Assembly: GCF_042657165.1 (NCBI RefSeq)
Contig: NZ_JBHSNJ010000012.1
Span: forward strand, 930,001-994,000
Direction of reading: 5' to 3'
From: Agrilutibacter niabensis
GTDB taxonomy: Bacteria > Pseudomonadota > Gammaproteobacteria > Xanthomonadales > Xanthomonadaceae
DNA length: 64,000 nt
In this document: positions 1 to 10,310 of the stretch, in pieces
Layout: every line of letters starts with the position of its first letter
Numbering within the stretch: position 1 is the first letter of the stretch
Translations under genes and position numbers: made by a program
The notes under the pieces: generated by a model
Told to the model about the DNA's origin: nothing
Database searches by the model: none
The model's input: the letters and a program-made list of their open reading frames with translations, nothing else

Positions 1-261
1 CTGCGGCTTCTGCTGCGACGGATCGATGCGGGCGAGGATGGGGAGGGCGAAAGCAGCGGTCTTGCCGGTACCGGTCTGCGCCTGTCCGAGCACGTCGCGG
101 CCGGCCAGTAGCGGTGGGATCGTGGCGGCCTGGATGGGCGAGGGGCTTTCGTAGCCGACGTCCGAGAGGGCGCGCAGCAGCGCGTCCGGCAGGGCCAGGT
201 CGGTGAACTTGATGGACGGGGCGTCCGAGGGGGCCGCAGCCGGGGGGATTGGGGCGCTCAT
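1..261 (-). CDS. DEAD-box ATP-dependent RNA helicase, N-terminal part
   Basis: The first 87 residues of a DEAD-box RNA helicase run off the left edge. A short Ala/Pro-rich leader is followed by a Q motif (Phe, then GYESPSPIQ) and by motif I (AQTGTGKTAAF), which bind the adenine ring and phosphates of ATP. These proteins unwind or anneal short RNA duplexes in ribosome assembly and mRNA decay. The ATG at 259-261 is the only good start before the Q motif. The missing C-terminal part prevents deciding between RhlE-, DbpA- and DeaD-type members. Confidence 0.9.
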   Translation of the reverse strand, partial: MSAPIPPAAAPSDAPSIKFTDLALPDALLRALSDVGYESPSPIQAATIPPLLAGRDVLGQAQTGTGKTAAFALPILARIDPSQQKPQ

Positions 262-377
262 GGCAGCCTCGATGGCGCCGGCGCGGGGGCCGGACTGGGC
301 CGATATTGTAGCGGCATGCGTTGGAGCCCCGGCTCGGCAACGCCGGAACCCGATCAGACCTTACCAGCGAGGACGCG

Positions 378-827
378 ATGACAGCGCAATGGGACGACGA
401 CGTGCAGGACATTCCGCGCCTGGTCCGCGCGATCTACGAATGCATTTCCGGGCCGGCCGGCGCCCCGCGCGACTGGGCGCGCTTCCGCTTCCTGCACCGG
501 CCCGAAGCGCTGAGCCTGCGGACGGTGGTGTTGCCCGACGGCTCGACGCGCGCCGATGTCTTCACCCAGGACCGCTACATCGCCGACGTCGAACCGTTCT
601 TCGCTGCCAACGACTTCCACGAGATCGACATCGGCCACCGCATCGAACGCTTCGGCCAGGTCGCCCACGTTTGGAGCCTGTACGAAGCGCGACCGTCGCC
701 GGATTCGCCTGTGCTACTCAAGCGCGGCGCCAACAGCATCCAGCTCTGCCACGACCAGGGCCGCTGGTGGGTCGTGAGCACGATCTGGGACAACGAGCGC
801 GAGGGGCTCGAATTCGACCTGTGGTGA
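378..827 (+). CDS. NTF2-like/SnoaL-type conserved protein
   Basis: A 149-residue soluble protein with no signal peptide. Its length, the alternating hydrophobic strands and the C-terminal 'WWVVSTIWDNE' strand fit the NTF2-like cone fold used by many small enzymes and binding proteins. I do not recognise a specific catalytic set, so the function is unknown. I chose the ATG at 378 rather than an in-frame one at 321 because the conserved-looking sequence begins there (MTAQWDDDVQDIP). It is transcribed divergently from the helicase gene, with about 115 bp between the two starts. Confidence 0.65.
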   Translation: MTAQWDDDVQDIPRLVRAIYECISGPAGAPRDWARFRFLHRPEALSLRTVVLPDGSTRADVFTQDRYIADVEPFFAANDFHEIDIGHRIERFGQVAHVWSLYEARPSPDSPVLLKRGANSIQLCHDQGRWWVVSTIWDNEREGLEFDLW

Positions 828-845
828 GCCCTGCGACGTTGCAAT

Positions 846-986
846 CCTTCTCCCCGCTTGCGGGGAGAAGGTGCCCGAAGGGCGGAAGGGGGCGAGACGG
901 CCGCCATCGCGCGGTGATTCCGAACCGCCCCTCACCCTGCTTCGCTGCGCGCGAAGCTGTCCCTCTCCCCGCGAGCGGGGAGAGGG
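846..986. repeat. Paired palindromes, REP/MITE-like intergenic element
   Basis: Two near-identical hairpins bracket the space between two convergent genes. One spans 846-871 (CCTTCTCCCCGC, TTG, then the complement) and the other 961-986 (CCCTCTCCCCGC, GA, then the complement). The pair has about 90 bp between its arms. Such paired GC-rich hairpins are typical of short dispersed elements in xanthomonad genomes and could also terminate transcription from both sides. I cannot count genome copies here. Confidence 0.6.
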
Positions 987-998
987 AGAGTCTGGCTC

Positions 999-2351
999 TC
1001 AACGCGGGTCTTTCTCCACGCGACCATCCTTCATCACGAACTCGACCCGCTTCAGCACCGTCACGTCCTTCAACGGATCGCCCGAGACCGCGATCAGGTC
1101 GGCGCGCTTGCCCGGTTCGAGACTGCCGACTTCGTCGCGCAGGCCCAGCAATTCCGCGGCATTGACGGTCGCCGCCTGGATCGCGGTCGCCGGCGTCATG
1201 CCGTGCGCGACCATCAATTCGAACTCGTCGGCATTGCGGCCATGCAGGCTGACGCCGGCGTCGGTGCCGAAGGCGATCTTCACGCCGGCCGGCACGGCGG
1301 CTTCCAGCGCCTTGCCGGTGATGCCGATGCGCCATTCGATCTTCCGCCGCACTTCGCCGGTATAGGCCTCGGGATTCTTCGCCAACCGTTCCTTGTAGCC
1401 ATTGACCGTCGACAGCGTCGGCACGTACCAGGCGCCGGTCTTGCGGAACAGGGCGATGGTGTCCTTTTCCATCAGCGTGCCGTGTTCGATCGAATCCACG
1501 CCGGCGCGGAGGGCGAGGGCGATGCCGTCGTCGCCATGCGCGTGCGCGGCGACCTTCTTGCCGTACATGTGCGCGGTCTCTACGATCGCGCGGGCTTCGT
1601 CGTCGAACAATTGCTTGCCCAGTCCGGCGCCGATGCGGCTGTTGACGCCACCGGTGCTGGCGAACTTGATCACGTCGGCGCCGCGGGCGACCTGCTCGCG
1701 CACGGCGCGGCGGCAATCGTCGGCGCCGTTGCAGGTGTTGTGGTGGGTGTCGAGGGCGTCGTGCAGTTCTTCGCGGTAGCCCAGGGTCGGGTCCATATGG
1801 CCCGCTGTGGCCGAGATCGGCATGGCCGCGTCCAGGATGCGCGGCCCGGGCACTTTGCCGGCAGCGATGGCATCGCGCAGGGCCAGCGTCACGCCGTCGG
1901 AGTCGCCGAGGTTGCGCACGGTGGTGAAGCCGGCGGCCAGCGTCTTGCGCGCGTTGACCGCGGCCTCGTAGGCATGGTCGGCCACGCCCTTGGAGACGTC
2001 TTCCAGTTGCCCCTCGATGCCGGCCTTGTCGGAAGTCAGGTGCACGTGGCTGTCGATCAGGCCGGGCAGCACGAAGCGGTCGCGCAGGTCGATAACAGTC
2101 GCACTGGCGGGGGCGCCTTCGAAGGCGTTCGCACCCACATGCCCCTCGCGCACCGCGACCACGCGGCCATCGCGGACGAGCACGGTGCTGGGGCCGCGTG
2201 GTGCCTGGCCGGGGCGATCGAGCAGGGAGCCTGCCTGCACCAGCGTCCAGCTGCCTTCCGCCGAGGCGGGTTCGACCGCGGCGGCCGTTCCCGCTACCAG
2301 TGTTGCGATCAGCATCAGGGAAGCGATGCGGCCGGTGTGCCTGGAACTCAT
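999..2351 (-). CDS. Exported amidohydrolase (imidazolonepropionase-like)
   Basis: A 450-residue metal-dependent hydrolase of the amidohydrolase superfamily. After a signal peptide (hydrophobic stretch SLMLIATLVAGTAAA) the fold shows the metal-binding HVH motif in 'DSHVHLTSD', later histidines in 'AHAHGDDG' and 'SIEHGT', and the metal/catalytic Asp in 'FGTDAGV'. Relatives with this architecture act as dipeptidases or as hydrolases of N-acyl amino acids; the substrate cannot be told from sequence. I chose the start at 2351 so that the signal peptide is N-terminal; a longer reading starting at 2387 adds twelve unlikely residues. It is divergent from selO. Confidence 0.85.
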   Translation of the reverse strand: MSSRHTGRIASLMLIATLVAGTAAAVEPASAEGSWTLVQAGSLLDRPGQAPRGPSTVLVRDGRVVAVREGHVGANAFEGAPASATVIDLRDRFVLPGLIDSHVHLTSDKAGIEGQLEDVSKGVADHAYEAAVNARKTLAAGFTTVRNLGDSDGVTLALRDAIAAGKVPGPRILDAAMPISATAGHMDPTLGYREELHDALDTHHNTCNGADDCRRAVREQVARGADVIKFASTGGVNSRIGAGLGKQLFDDEARAIVETAHMYGKKVAAHAHGDDGIALALRAGVDSIEHGTLMEKDTIALFRKTGAWYVPTLSTVNGYKERLAKNPEAYTGEVRRKIEWRIGITGKALEAAVPAGVKIAFGTDAGVSLHGRNADEFELMVAHGMTPATAIQAATVNAAELLGLRDEVGSLEPGKRADLIAVSGDPLKDVTVLKRVEFVMKDGRVEKDPR

Positions 2352-2489
2352 GGACTGTGCTCGTCTTGTGGGCGATCGATGCAGCATAGCGAGCGACGAC
2401 CCGCGCCGCGCATGGGGCAGGTCACGTTAACCGGGATTCCCGGTGTGCCCGCTACCATGGCTGCATCGATGGCGATGCTTGCGGTAGTG

Positions 2490-4064
2490 ATGCTCGATTT
2501 CAGGTTCGACAATGCGTTCGTCCACGACCTTCCGGGCGACACCGAAACGGGCCCGCGTGTCCGGCAGGTCGAGGGCGCGTTGTGGTCGCGCGTGGAGCCC
2601 ACGCCGGTCGCGGCACCGCGGCTGCTCGCGTATTCGCCAGAAATGGCAAAGGTCCTGGGGCTGGGCGAGGCCCAGGTGCTTTCGCCGGAATTCGCCCAGG
2701 TCTTCGGCGGCAATGCGCTGCTGGCCGGCATGGAGCCATACGCGGCCAACTACGGCGGCCATCAGTTCGGCCATTGGGCCGGACAGCTCGGCGATGGCCG
2801 CGCGATCACGCTGGGCGAAACCATCAACGCGGCCGGAGAACGCTGGGAGCTGCAGCTCAAGGGCGCTGGCCTGACGCCGTACTCGCGCACCGCCGACGGC
2901 CGCGCGGTGCTGCGTTCGTCGATCCGCGAGTTCCTGTGCAGCGAGGCCATGCACCACCTTGGCGTCCCGACGACGCGCGCGTTGAGCCTGGTCGGGACCG
3001 GCGAAGCGGTGGTGCGTGACATGTTCTACGACGGGCATCCGAAGGCGGAGCCAGGCGCGATCGTCTGCCGTGTGGCGCCATCCTTCCTGCGCTTCGGCAA
3101 TTTCGAGCTGCCGTACTCACGCGGCGACCTGCCGTTGTTGCGGCAGCTGGTGGAATTCTGCATCCGCCGCGATTACGCGCACGTGGAAGGCAGCGAGCTG
3201 GAAGGCGAGGGCGAGGCACTGTACGGCGCGTGGTTCGGCGAGGTCTGCGCGCGCACCGCGGTGATGATCGCCCACTGGATGCGGGTGGGCTTCGTCCATG
3301 GCGTGATGAACACCGACAACATGTCGATCCTCGGCCTGACCATCGATTACGGCCCTTACGGCTGGATCGACAACTACGATCCCGACTGGACGCCCAACAC
3401 CACCGACGCCCAGGGCCGTCGCTACCGCTTCGGCTGGCAGCCGAAGGTCGCCTACTGGAACCTGATGCGGCTGGCGCAGGCGATCTCACCGCTGTTCGGT
3501 GACGCGCAGTGCCTCAACACCGGATTGCAGCGTTACGCCGACGTCTACACCCGAGAGGACCGCGGCAACATCGCGCGCAAGCTCGGGCTGGCCGAATGCC
3601 GCGACGAGGACGTCGAACTGGTGCAGGAACTGCATGCGCTGCTCACGGACGCGGAGGTCGACATGACGCTGTTTTTCCGGGCGCTGGCCGATATCGACCT
3701 CCAGACGCCATCACTGGCGCCGCTGGCCCACGCCTTCTACAGCGATGACCGGCGCGAGGCCACCTCGGGCGCCTTCGATGCCTGGCTCGCGCGCTACGCG
3801 ATGCGCGTGCGCGCGGATGCGCAGGAGCCTTCGATCCGGCGCGCGCGCATGAATGCGGCCAATCCCCGTTTCGTAATGCGCAACTACCTGGCCCAGCAGG
3901 CCATCGACCGGGCCGATCAGGGCGATCCTTCGGGCGTGCAGGAACTGCTGGAGGTGATGCGTCGTCCCTACGACGAGCAGCCGGGGCGCGAGGCGTTCGC
4001 GCAGAAGCGCCCGGACTGGGCGCGCGAACGCGCCGGATGCTCCATGCTGTCGTGCAGCTCGTAG
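2490..4064 (+). CDS. selO: Protein adenylyltransferase SelO (YdiU)
   Basis: A 524-residue pseudokinase-fold enzyme that transfers AMP from ATP to Ser, Thr or Tyr of target proteins, a role linked to redox stress in E. coli. Family signatures are present: 'GGHQFGHWAGQLGDGRA' near residue 89, 'QLKGAGLTPYSRTADGRAV' near 122, and the Asn/Asp pair in 'HGVMNTDNMSI' that binds metal. The last residues are CSS; that Cys is three from the end, the position of selenocysteine in animal SelO. The start at 2490 (MLDFRFDNAF) matches where the family begins; an ATG at 2469 would add seven residues. It stands alone, divergent from the amidohydrolase. Confidence 0.95.
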   Translation: MLDFRFDNAFVHDLPGDTETGPRVRQVEGALWSRVEPTPVAAPRLLAYSPEMAKVLGLGEAQVLSPEFAQVFGGNALLAGMEPYAANYGGHQFGHWAGQLGDGRAITLGETINAAGERWELQLKGAGLTPYSRTADGRAVLRSSIREFLCSEAMHHLGVPTTRALSLVGTGEAVVRDMFYDGHPKAEPGAIVCRVAPSFLRFGNFELPYSRGDLPLLRQLVEFCIRRDYAHVEGSELEGEGEALYGAWFGEVCARTAVMIAHWMRVGFVHGVMNTDNMSILGLTIDYGPYGWIDNYDPDWTPNTTDAQGRRYRFGWQPKVAYWNLMRLAQAISPLFGDAQCLNTGLQRYADVYTREDRGNIARKLGLAECRDEDVELVQELHALLTDAEVDMTLFFRALADIDLQTPSLAPLAHAFYSDDRREATSGAFDAWLARYAMRVRADAQEPSIRRARMNAANPRFVMRNYLAQQAIDRADQGDPSGVQELLEVMRRPYDEQPGREAFAQKRPDWARERAGCSMLSCSS

Positions 4065-4104
4065 CCGGACCGCCCGCTACATAGCTTGCCCCCCAGGAAG
4101 CCGC

Positions 4105-4206
4105 CTACTTGGCGGCCTTCTTCTCGTTCTTCTCCGCGCGCTTTTCCTTCAGCGTCTTGGCCGGTTTCTTCTTCTGTTCCTTCTTCTTGTCGAGCCCTTT
4201 GGACAT
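4105..4206 (-). CDS. Small lysine-rich conserved protein
   Basis: A 33-residue, strongly basic peptide (MSKGLDKKKEQKKKP, then more Lys/Glu to the end). About half of the residues are lysine or arginine, so a nucleic-acid or ribosome contact is conceivable but unproven. The start is supported by a GGAG Shine-Dalgarno sequence seven bases upstream. I recall similar short 'MSKG...KKK' proteins in other proteobacteria, always without assigned function. It lies between selO (convergent) and uup (divergent). The same reading frame stays open far to the right as an antisense artefact of uup, which is not coding. Confidence 0.7.
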   Translation of the reverse strand: MSKGLDKKKEQKKKPAKTLKEKRAEKNEKKAAK

Positions 4207-4302
4207 GGTCGTCTCCAGATATCCGCTGGCGCGACGACATGCCGCGCCTGCGGCAAGTATGCGCCCGGAGCGATCGTGCGCGGCGGCCGGTAGAATGGCG
4301 GC

Positions 4303-6171
<1,869 letters not shown>

Positions 6172-6234
6172 CTGGTTCAGGCAGCGGTCGCTGGTGGCGC
6201 ATGCGATGAGATGCACCGCCCCAATATTCCGCGG

Positions 6235-6843
6235 ATGTCCGCATCAGTCCATCAGGTCGAGTTGTTCGATTCCCGTGATCCCCGCGTCCTGGTCGAGGAC
6301 GCTGGCGGAGGCGTGGTCTACCAGCGCGGCCTGATCGACGCGACCGCGGCACGGCAATGGTTCGAGAAGCTGCGCGACGAGGTGCCCTGGCAGGCGCAGC
6401 GTCGCCCGATGTACGACCGCATCGTCGACGTCCCCCGGCTCACCGCGGGGTTCCGCCTGGACAGCGAGCGGTTGCCACAGTCCCTGCGTGAAGCGGCGGC
6501 CGTGCTCGCTCGCAGGACGGGCCAGCCCTTCAATGCGGTGGGCCTCAACTACTACCGCGACGGACGCGACAGCGTTGCGCCGCATGGCGACAAGCTGCAC
6601 ATGCTCGTTCCGGGTCATCCGGTCGCACTGATTTCGCTCGGCGCGATACGCCGCATGACCATCCGCCCGAAACAGCCGCCACGCACGCCCATCCACGTCG
6701 ACCTGGAAGCCGGCAGCCTGTTGCTGATGAGCTACGACTCGCAGCTCCATTACGAGCACGGCGTACCCAAGACGAGGGAGGCTGTCGGACCGCGCATCAG
6801 CCTGGCTTTCCGCGTGCGCCCGGACGTCGACCGGCTGCCCTGA
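6235..6843 (+). CDS. Alpha-ketoglutarate-dependent dioxygenase, AlkB family
   Basis: A 202-residue Fe(II)/2-oxoglutarate oxygenase. The iron ligands appear as HGD in 'VAPHGDKLHML' and a distal His in 'LHYEHGVPK', and the 2-oxoglutarate-binding arginines are in 'RISLAFRVR'. Bacterial relatives remove alkyl lesions from DNA bases or act on protein or RNA. It is shorter than E. coli AlkB, and the HxD middle residue is Gly. An ATG at 6211 is also possible, but 6235 (MSASVHQVELF) better fits the family's start. It follows uup by 63 bp and may be cotranscribed with it. Confidence 0.88.
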   Translation: MSASVHQVELFDSRDPRVLVEDAGGGVVYQRGLIDATAARQWFEKLRDEVPWQAQRRPMYDRIVDVPRLTAGFRLDSERLPQSLREAAAVLARRTGQPFNAVGLNYYRDGRDSVAPHGDKLHMLVPGHPVALISLGAIRRMTIRPKQPPRTPIHVDLEAGSLLLMSYDSQLHYEHGVPKTREAVGPRISLAFRVRPDVDRLP

Positions 6844-6902
6844 GCGCACTTGCACGGCGGCCGGCAGAGCGCGTTAATCGCCGGCACCACCGGAGGAAGA
6901 CC

Positions 6903-7445
6903 ATGCGAACCAGCACCGTGGCAGTGATCGCGACCGTCGCCGCGTTGGCGTGCGGAACGGCCCGCGCCGAGGTCAAGGATTCGGTAGCCAACGGCTTCAC
7001 CATCGAGAATTCACAGGTGGTTCCGGTCGACGCGGATACGGCGTGGAACGCACTGGTCAACGACGTGGGCCGGTGGTGGCCCAAGGACCACACCTGGTGG
7101 GGGGATGCCAGCAAGCTCTCGATCCAGCCGCGCGCCGGCGGCTGCTTCTGCGAAATCAATGGCGCGCAGCAGGCGCGGCACATGACCGTCACCTTCGTCG
7201 ATCCTGGCAACACGCTGCGCATGACCGGCGGGCTCGGCCCGTTGCAGGGCATGGGGCTCGATGGCGCGCTGGAATGGCGCCTGGCGAAGGCCGATGGCGG
7301 CACCCGGATCACGCTCTGGTATCGCGCGGGTGGGTACACGCCCGACGACCTGCGGAAGTTCGTTCCCGTGGTCGACCAGGTGCAGGGCCTGCAACTGGGC
7401 GGCCTGGCCGACTACCTGCGCGCGCAGGCCAAGGCGAAGAAATAG
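6903..7445 (+). CDS. Exported SRPBCC-family protein
   Basis: A 180-residue protein with a clear signal peptide (VAVIATVAALACGTARA, cleavage near residue 22). The rest matches the START/Bet v1 (SRPBCC, AHSA1-like) hydrophobic-cavity fold: 'VDADTAWNALVNDVGRWWP' at the N-terminal strand-helix and a long C-terminal helix from about 150. Such domains bind hydrophobic ligands; the exported form here has no known substrate. An AGGAAG Shine-Dalgarno sequence precedes the ATG. It is convergent with the SDR gene, leaving only 11 bp between the stops. Confidence 0.8.
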   Translation: MRTSTVAVIATVAALACGTARAEVKDSVANGFTIENSQVVPVDADTAWNALVNDVGRWWPKDHTWWGDASKLSIQPRAGGCFCEINGAQQARHMTVTFVDPGNTLRMTGGLGPLQGMGLDGALEWRLAKADGGTRITLWYRAGGYTPDDLRKFVPVVDQVQGLQLGGLADYLRAQAKAKK

Positions 7446-7456
7446 GGGCGGGGGCC

Positions 7457-8290
7457 TCAGCCCATGAACCCGCCGCCGTTGACGTGGATGAACTGCCCCG
7501 TGACATAGCTGCTGTCGTCGCTTGCCAGGTAGACGAAGGCGGGTGCGACCTCGCTGGGCTGGCCCGGCCTTTTCATCGGCGTGTCGCGGCCGAATTCCTT
7601 CTGTTCCTTCCTGCTCTTGCTGGACGTGATCAACGGCGTCCAGATCGGGCCGGGCGCGACGCCATTCACGCGGATGCCGCGCGCGGCGAGGTTGCTGGCC
7701 AGGGAATAGGTGAGGGTTTCGATGGCTCCCTTGGTGGACGCATAGTCGATCAGGTGCTTGCTGCCGCGGAACGAAGTCACCGAGCCGGTGTTGATGATCA
7801 CGCCGCCCTTGCGCAGGTAGGCCAGCGCATGGCGTGTGATGTGGAAGAACGGGTAGACGTTGTTCTCGAAGGTCAGCCGCAGCTGCTCGGCGCTGATGTC
7901 TTCCAGGCGTTCCTGCTGCACATGGTCGGCCAGGTTGTTGACCAGCACGTCGAGGCGCCCGAGTTTCTTCACGGTTGTCTCCACGGCGCGCCGGCACAAC
8001 GCCTCCCTGCGCGCATCGCCGCGGATGGGCAGGCAGCGACGGCCCTCCGCTTCGACCAGCACCCGCGTGTCGTTGGCATCGGTGTCCTCGCTGAGGTAGA
8101 GGATCGCCACGTCTGCCCCTTCGCGGGCGAAGTGCACCGCCACCGCGCGGCCGATGCCGCTGTCGCCGCCGGTAACGAGCGCGACTTTGCCCTCGAGTTT
8201 GCCGCTGCCCCGGTAGCCTTTGCGGATGGTCTCCGGTTGCGGCTGCATCGGCCGCTGCTTTCCGGGCTTGTGGATTCCTTTTGCGGCCAT
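7457..8290 (-). CDS. SDR-family NAD(P)-dependent oxidoreductase (YghA/YhdF-like)
   Basis: A 277-residue short-chain dehydrogenase. The N-terminal extension (about 45 residues, rich in Lys, Pro and Gln) is typical of the YghA/YhdF branch. It is followed by the nucleotide-binding TGGDSGIG, the NNL motif 'LVNNLADH' and the catalytic Tyr-x-x-x-Lys in 'DYASTKGAI'. The C-terminus has the 'FIHVNGGGFMG' loop. Relatives are linked to osmotic or general stress; the substrate is unknown. I chose the start at 8290 (MAAKGIHKPG). It is divergent from thpR with 55 bp between the starts. Confidence 0.9.
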   Translation of the reverse strand: MAAKGIHKPGKQRPMQPQPETIRKGYRGSGKLEGKVALVTGGDSGIGRAVAVHFAREGADVAILYLSEDTDANDTRVLVEAEGRRCLPIRGDARREALCRRAVETTVKKLGRLDVLVNNLADHVQQERLEDISAEQLRLTFENNVYPFFHITRHALAYLRKGGVIINTGSVTSFRGSKHLIDYASTKGAIETLTYSLASNLAARGIRVNGVAPGPIWTPLITSSKSRKEQKEFGRDTPMKRPGQPSEVAPAFVYLASDDSSYVTGQFIHVNGGGFMG

Positions 8291-8345
8291 CGTCGCCTCC
8301 CGTGGGGTATCGCGGGGATGTTCGCTTCGCCGCTGTCGCCGAGGC

Positions 8346-8948
8346 ATGAAGCACTACACTTCGCCCATGCAGGTCGATCTTTTTGGACGTCCGCCCGTGG
8401 GCGAGGCTGTCACCCACAACGTTTTTTTTGCACTGGTGCCCGACGACGCCACGCGGGACGGCATGGAGCGGGCGATCGACCTGCTTCGTACACGGCATGC
8501 CGTCGAAGGCCGCTGGCTGAAGGCGGCGCGGTACCACATGACCCTGCACTTCCTGGGTTCGTACTCCGAGCTGCCGCAGGAACGCGTCGCTGCCGCGATC
8601 GAAGCGGCCGGTCAGGTTCGGGTCCCAGCGTTCGACCTGGCGCTCGACCTGGCGGGCCACTTTCCCAGGGGGATAGGCTGGCTGGGCTGCGCGCAGGCCG
8701 AAGGCCCGCTGCTGGCATTGTGGGAGGAGTTGCGCAAGGCGCTGGCCCAGGCCCGCGTCGGCGTGCAGGGGCATGCCGCGTTCAAGCCGCATGTAACGGT
8801 GTTACGGGAGGCGCGCGCCCCGTTGCCGCAGGAACCCATCACACCGGTCCGTTGGCCGGTCCGCGAATTCGTGCTGATCGACAGCCTGCTGGGTGGGCGC
8901 AACGAATACCGGACGCTGGGACGCTGGGCCCTGCAGCAGCAAGGCTAG
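8346..8948 (+). CDS. thpR: RNA 2',3'-cyclic phosphodiesterase ThpR (LigT)
   Basis: A 200-residue 2H phosphoesterase. The two H-x-T/S-x catalytic motifs are visible as 'HMTLHFLG' and 'HVTVLREA', separated by the usual distance of roughly 85 residues. The family hydrolyses 2',3'-cyclic phosphates on RNA ends and can join tRNA halves in vitro. Two ATGs are possible, 8346 and 8367; the second (MQVDLFG) gives 194 residues, and I cannot decide between them. It stands alone, divergent from the SDR gene. Confidence 0.9.
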   Translation: MKHYTSPMQVDLFGRPPVGEAVTHNVFFALVPDDATRDGMERAIDLLRTRHAVEGRWLKAARYHMTLHFLGSYSELPQERVAAAIEAAGQVRVPAFDLALDLAGHFPRGIGWLGCAQAEGPLLALWEELRKALAQARVGVQGHAAFKPHVTVLREARAPLPQEPITPVRWPVREFVLIDSLLGGRNEYRTLGRWALQQQG

Positions 8949-8955
8949 CGCCCGG

Positions 8956-9219
8956 TCAGGCTGGGACCAGGCTGTCGCGCAGCTTGAGGTCCTGGGGGTC
9001 GTTATCGAGCGTGCCATCCGGCTTCAGCACGGAGAACGACTTGCGGTCGCCATCGATCACTACGGCGACGGGGTCCTGGAACGGCGCGCGACGGATGAAC
9101 TTGAGCTCGCAGCCGAACCGCTCCAGTTCCTGCAACGTCAGGAGCTGGTCTTCGGTCAATTGCGCGCGCAGCTCTGCGCCTGACGCGGTTCTGTGCTGCC
9201 GGCGTTCGCGGTCGACCAT
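8956..9219 (-). CDS. Conserved small protein of unknown function
   Basis: An 87-residue acidic/basic mixed protein (MVDRERRQHRTASG start). It has no membrane segment, no cysteine cluster and no motif I can assign. The pattern 'SGAELRAQLTEDQLLTLQEL' followed by 'RFGCELKFIRR' suggests a helix then a beta hairpin. I recall similar proteins in Pseudomonas and Xanthomonas annotated only as hypothetical. The ATG at 9219 has GGGGA ten bases upstream. It is divergent from the YdeI-like gene by 74 bp and converges on thpR. Confidence 0.7.
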   Translation of the reverse strand: MVDRERRQHRTASGAELRAQLTEDQLLTLQELERFGCELKFIRRAPFQDPVAVVIDGDRKSFSVLKPDGTLDNDPQDLKLRDSLVPA

Positions 9220-9293
9220 GATGATTTTCCCCTTGCCTCTGATCGGAACGCAGAACCCATGCAGAATAGGCCGCCCGCACCCCCGGACGCCCC

Positions 9294-9899
9294 ATGGGCC
9301 AACGCGACCCCCGCATCGATGCCTACATCGCCGGTTCGGCGGACTTCGCGCGACCCATCCTGACACATCTGCGCGAACTGGTTCATGCGGCCTGCCCGGA
9401 CTGCGAGGAGGCGCTGAAGTGGAGCGCGCCCAGCTTCACCTATCGCGCCAGGATCCTGTGCAGCATGGCGGCCTTCAAGAAGCATGCAGCGTTCGGCCTG
9501 TGGCAGGGCGCGATGGTGATGGGAAGCCTGGGCCGGAAACCGGACACCGCCATGGGCCAGTTCGGCCGCCTTACCGGCGTGGCCGACCTTCCGGGCAAGC
9601 GCGAACTCACCGGCTATATCCGCCAGGCGATGAAGCTCATCGAGGAAGGCGTGAAGCGCGCGCCGGCGAAGGGCGGCAAACCCAGACCTCCCGAGGCGCC
9701 GGCGGACCTGATGGCGGCGCTGGGGAAAAACCCCGCGGCGCGGGCCGCCTTCGATGCCTTTCCGCCCAGTGCGAAGCGCGAGTACGTGGAATGGATCACC
9801 GAGGCCAGGCGCGAGGAGACCCGGGCGAAGCGCCTGGTGCAGGCCGTCGAATGGATGTCCGAGGGGAAGCGTCGCAACTGGAAATACGAGAACTGCTGA
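9294..9899 (+). CDS. YdeI/OmpD-associated family protein
   Basis: A 201-residue cytosolic protein. The N-terminal half is a DUF1801-like domain ('ALKWSAPSFTYRARILCSMAAF') and the C-terminal 60 residues are the YdeI helical domain ('DAFPPSAKREYVEWITEA', ending in 'RRNWKYENC'). Members have been associated with porin expression and peptide resistance in enteric bacteria, but the biochemical role is unknown. The linker around residues 120-140 is Lys/Pro-rich. It is a single gene, convergent with the PHA-system protein. Confidence 0.88.
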   Translation: MGQRDPRIDAYIAGSADFARPILTHLRELVHAACPDCEEALKWSAPSFTYRARILCSMAAFKKHAAFGLWQGAMVMGSLGRKPDTAMGQFGRLTGVADLPGKRELTGYIRQAMKLIEEGVKRAPAKGGKPRPPEAPADLMAALGKNPAARAAFDAFPPSAKREYVEWITEARREETRAKRLVQAVEWMSEGKRRNWKYENC

Positions 9900-9914
9900 G
9901 CGCCCGGGAAGTAA

Positions 9915-10190
9915 TCAGCCGAAGCGTTCGTCCAGCACGCGCTTGATTTCGGACTCGATCGGGCCCTTGAAGGCCGACATGAGGAAGCCGAGGTTCGCCG
10001 TCACACGCAGGCTCTTCGGCGCGAGATCGATCTTGCCATCGACGCCGCCGCGGGCGAAGTTGAGGGTGTCGCCGTTCCAGTCGTAGTCGATGCCGAAGCG
10101 CTCGGCCAGTTTGTCCGCGACTTCCTGCACCGCCTGGCGCGCCTTTGCGTGGGGCAGTGAATGTGCGTGGCGGATGTCGATGCTCGGCAT
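9915..10190 (-). CDS. Polyhydroxyalkanoic acid system family protein
   Basis: A 91-residue protein matching the PHA_gran_rgn family: N-terminal 'HAHSLPHAKARQAVQEVADKL', a central 'DYDWNGDTLNFARGGVDGKI' and a C-terminal helix ending 'KRVLDERFG'. Despite the family name, most members occur where no granule genes are near, as here, and their role is unclear. An ideal AGGAG Shine-Dalgarno sequence sits five bases before the ATG at 10190. It is a single gene. Confidence 0.85.
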   Translation of the reverse strand: MPSIDIRHAHSLPHAKARQAVQEVADKLAERFGIDYDWNGDTLNFARGGVDGKIDLAPKSLRVTANLGFLMSAFKGPIESEIKRVLDERFG

Positions 10191-10310
10191 GGTGGCTCCT
10201 CCTGTCGGCAGGCATTGTGGGGGTTGAACTGCCGGCATCCAAGCTCGACGCGCGCGGCTGCAAATCCACCGCGGCGTGCTAGATTGCCGCCGCGCCATAT
10301 TTCCAGCCAC

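Noticed and set aside
1203..2489. Upstream extension of selO to a start at 1203
   Set aside because: It would overlap the amidohydrolase gene on the opposite strand and add over 400 residues with no similarity to the family.
6950..9946. 998-codon open frame on the plus strand across five genes
   Set aside because: It runs through genes on both strands in wrong frames, with Arg/Gly-rich composition and no domain. It is a shadow frame.
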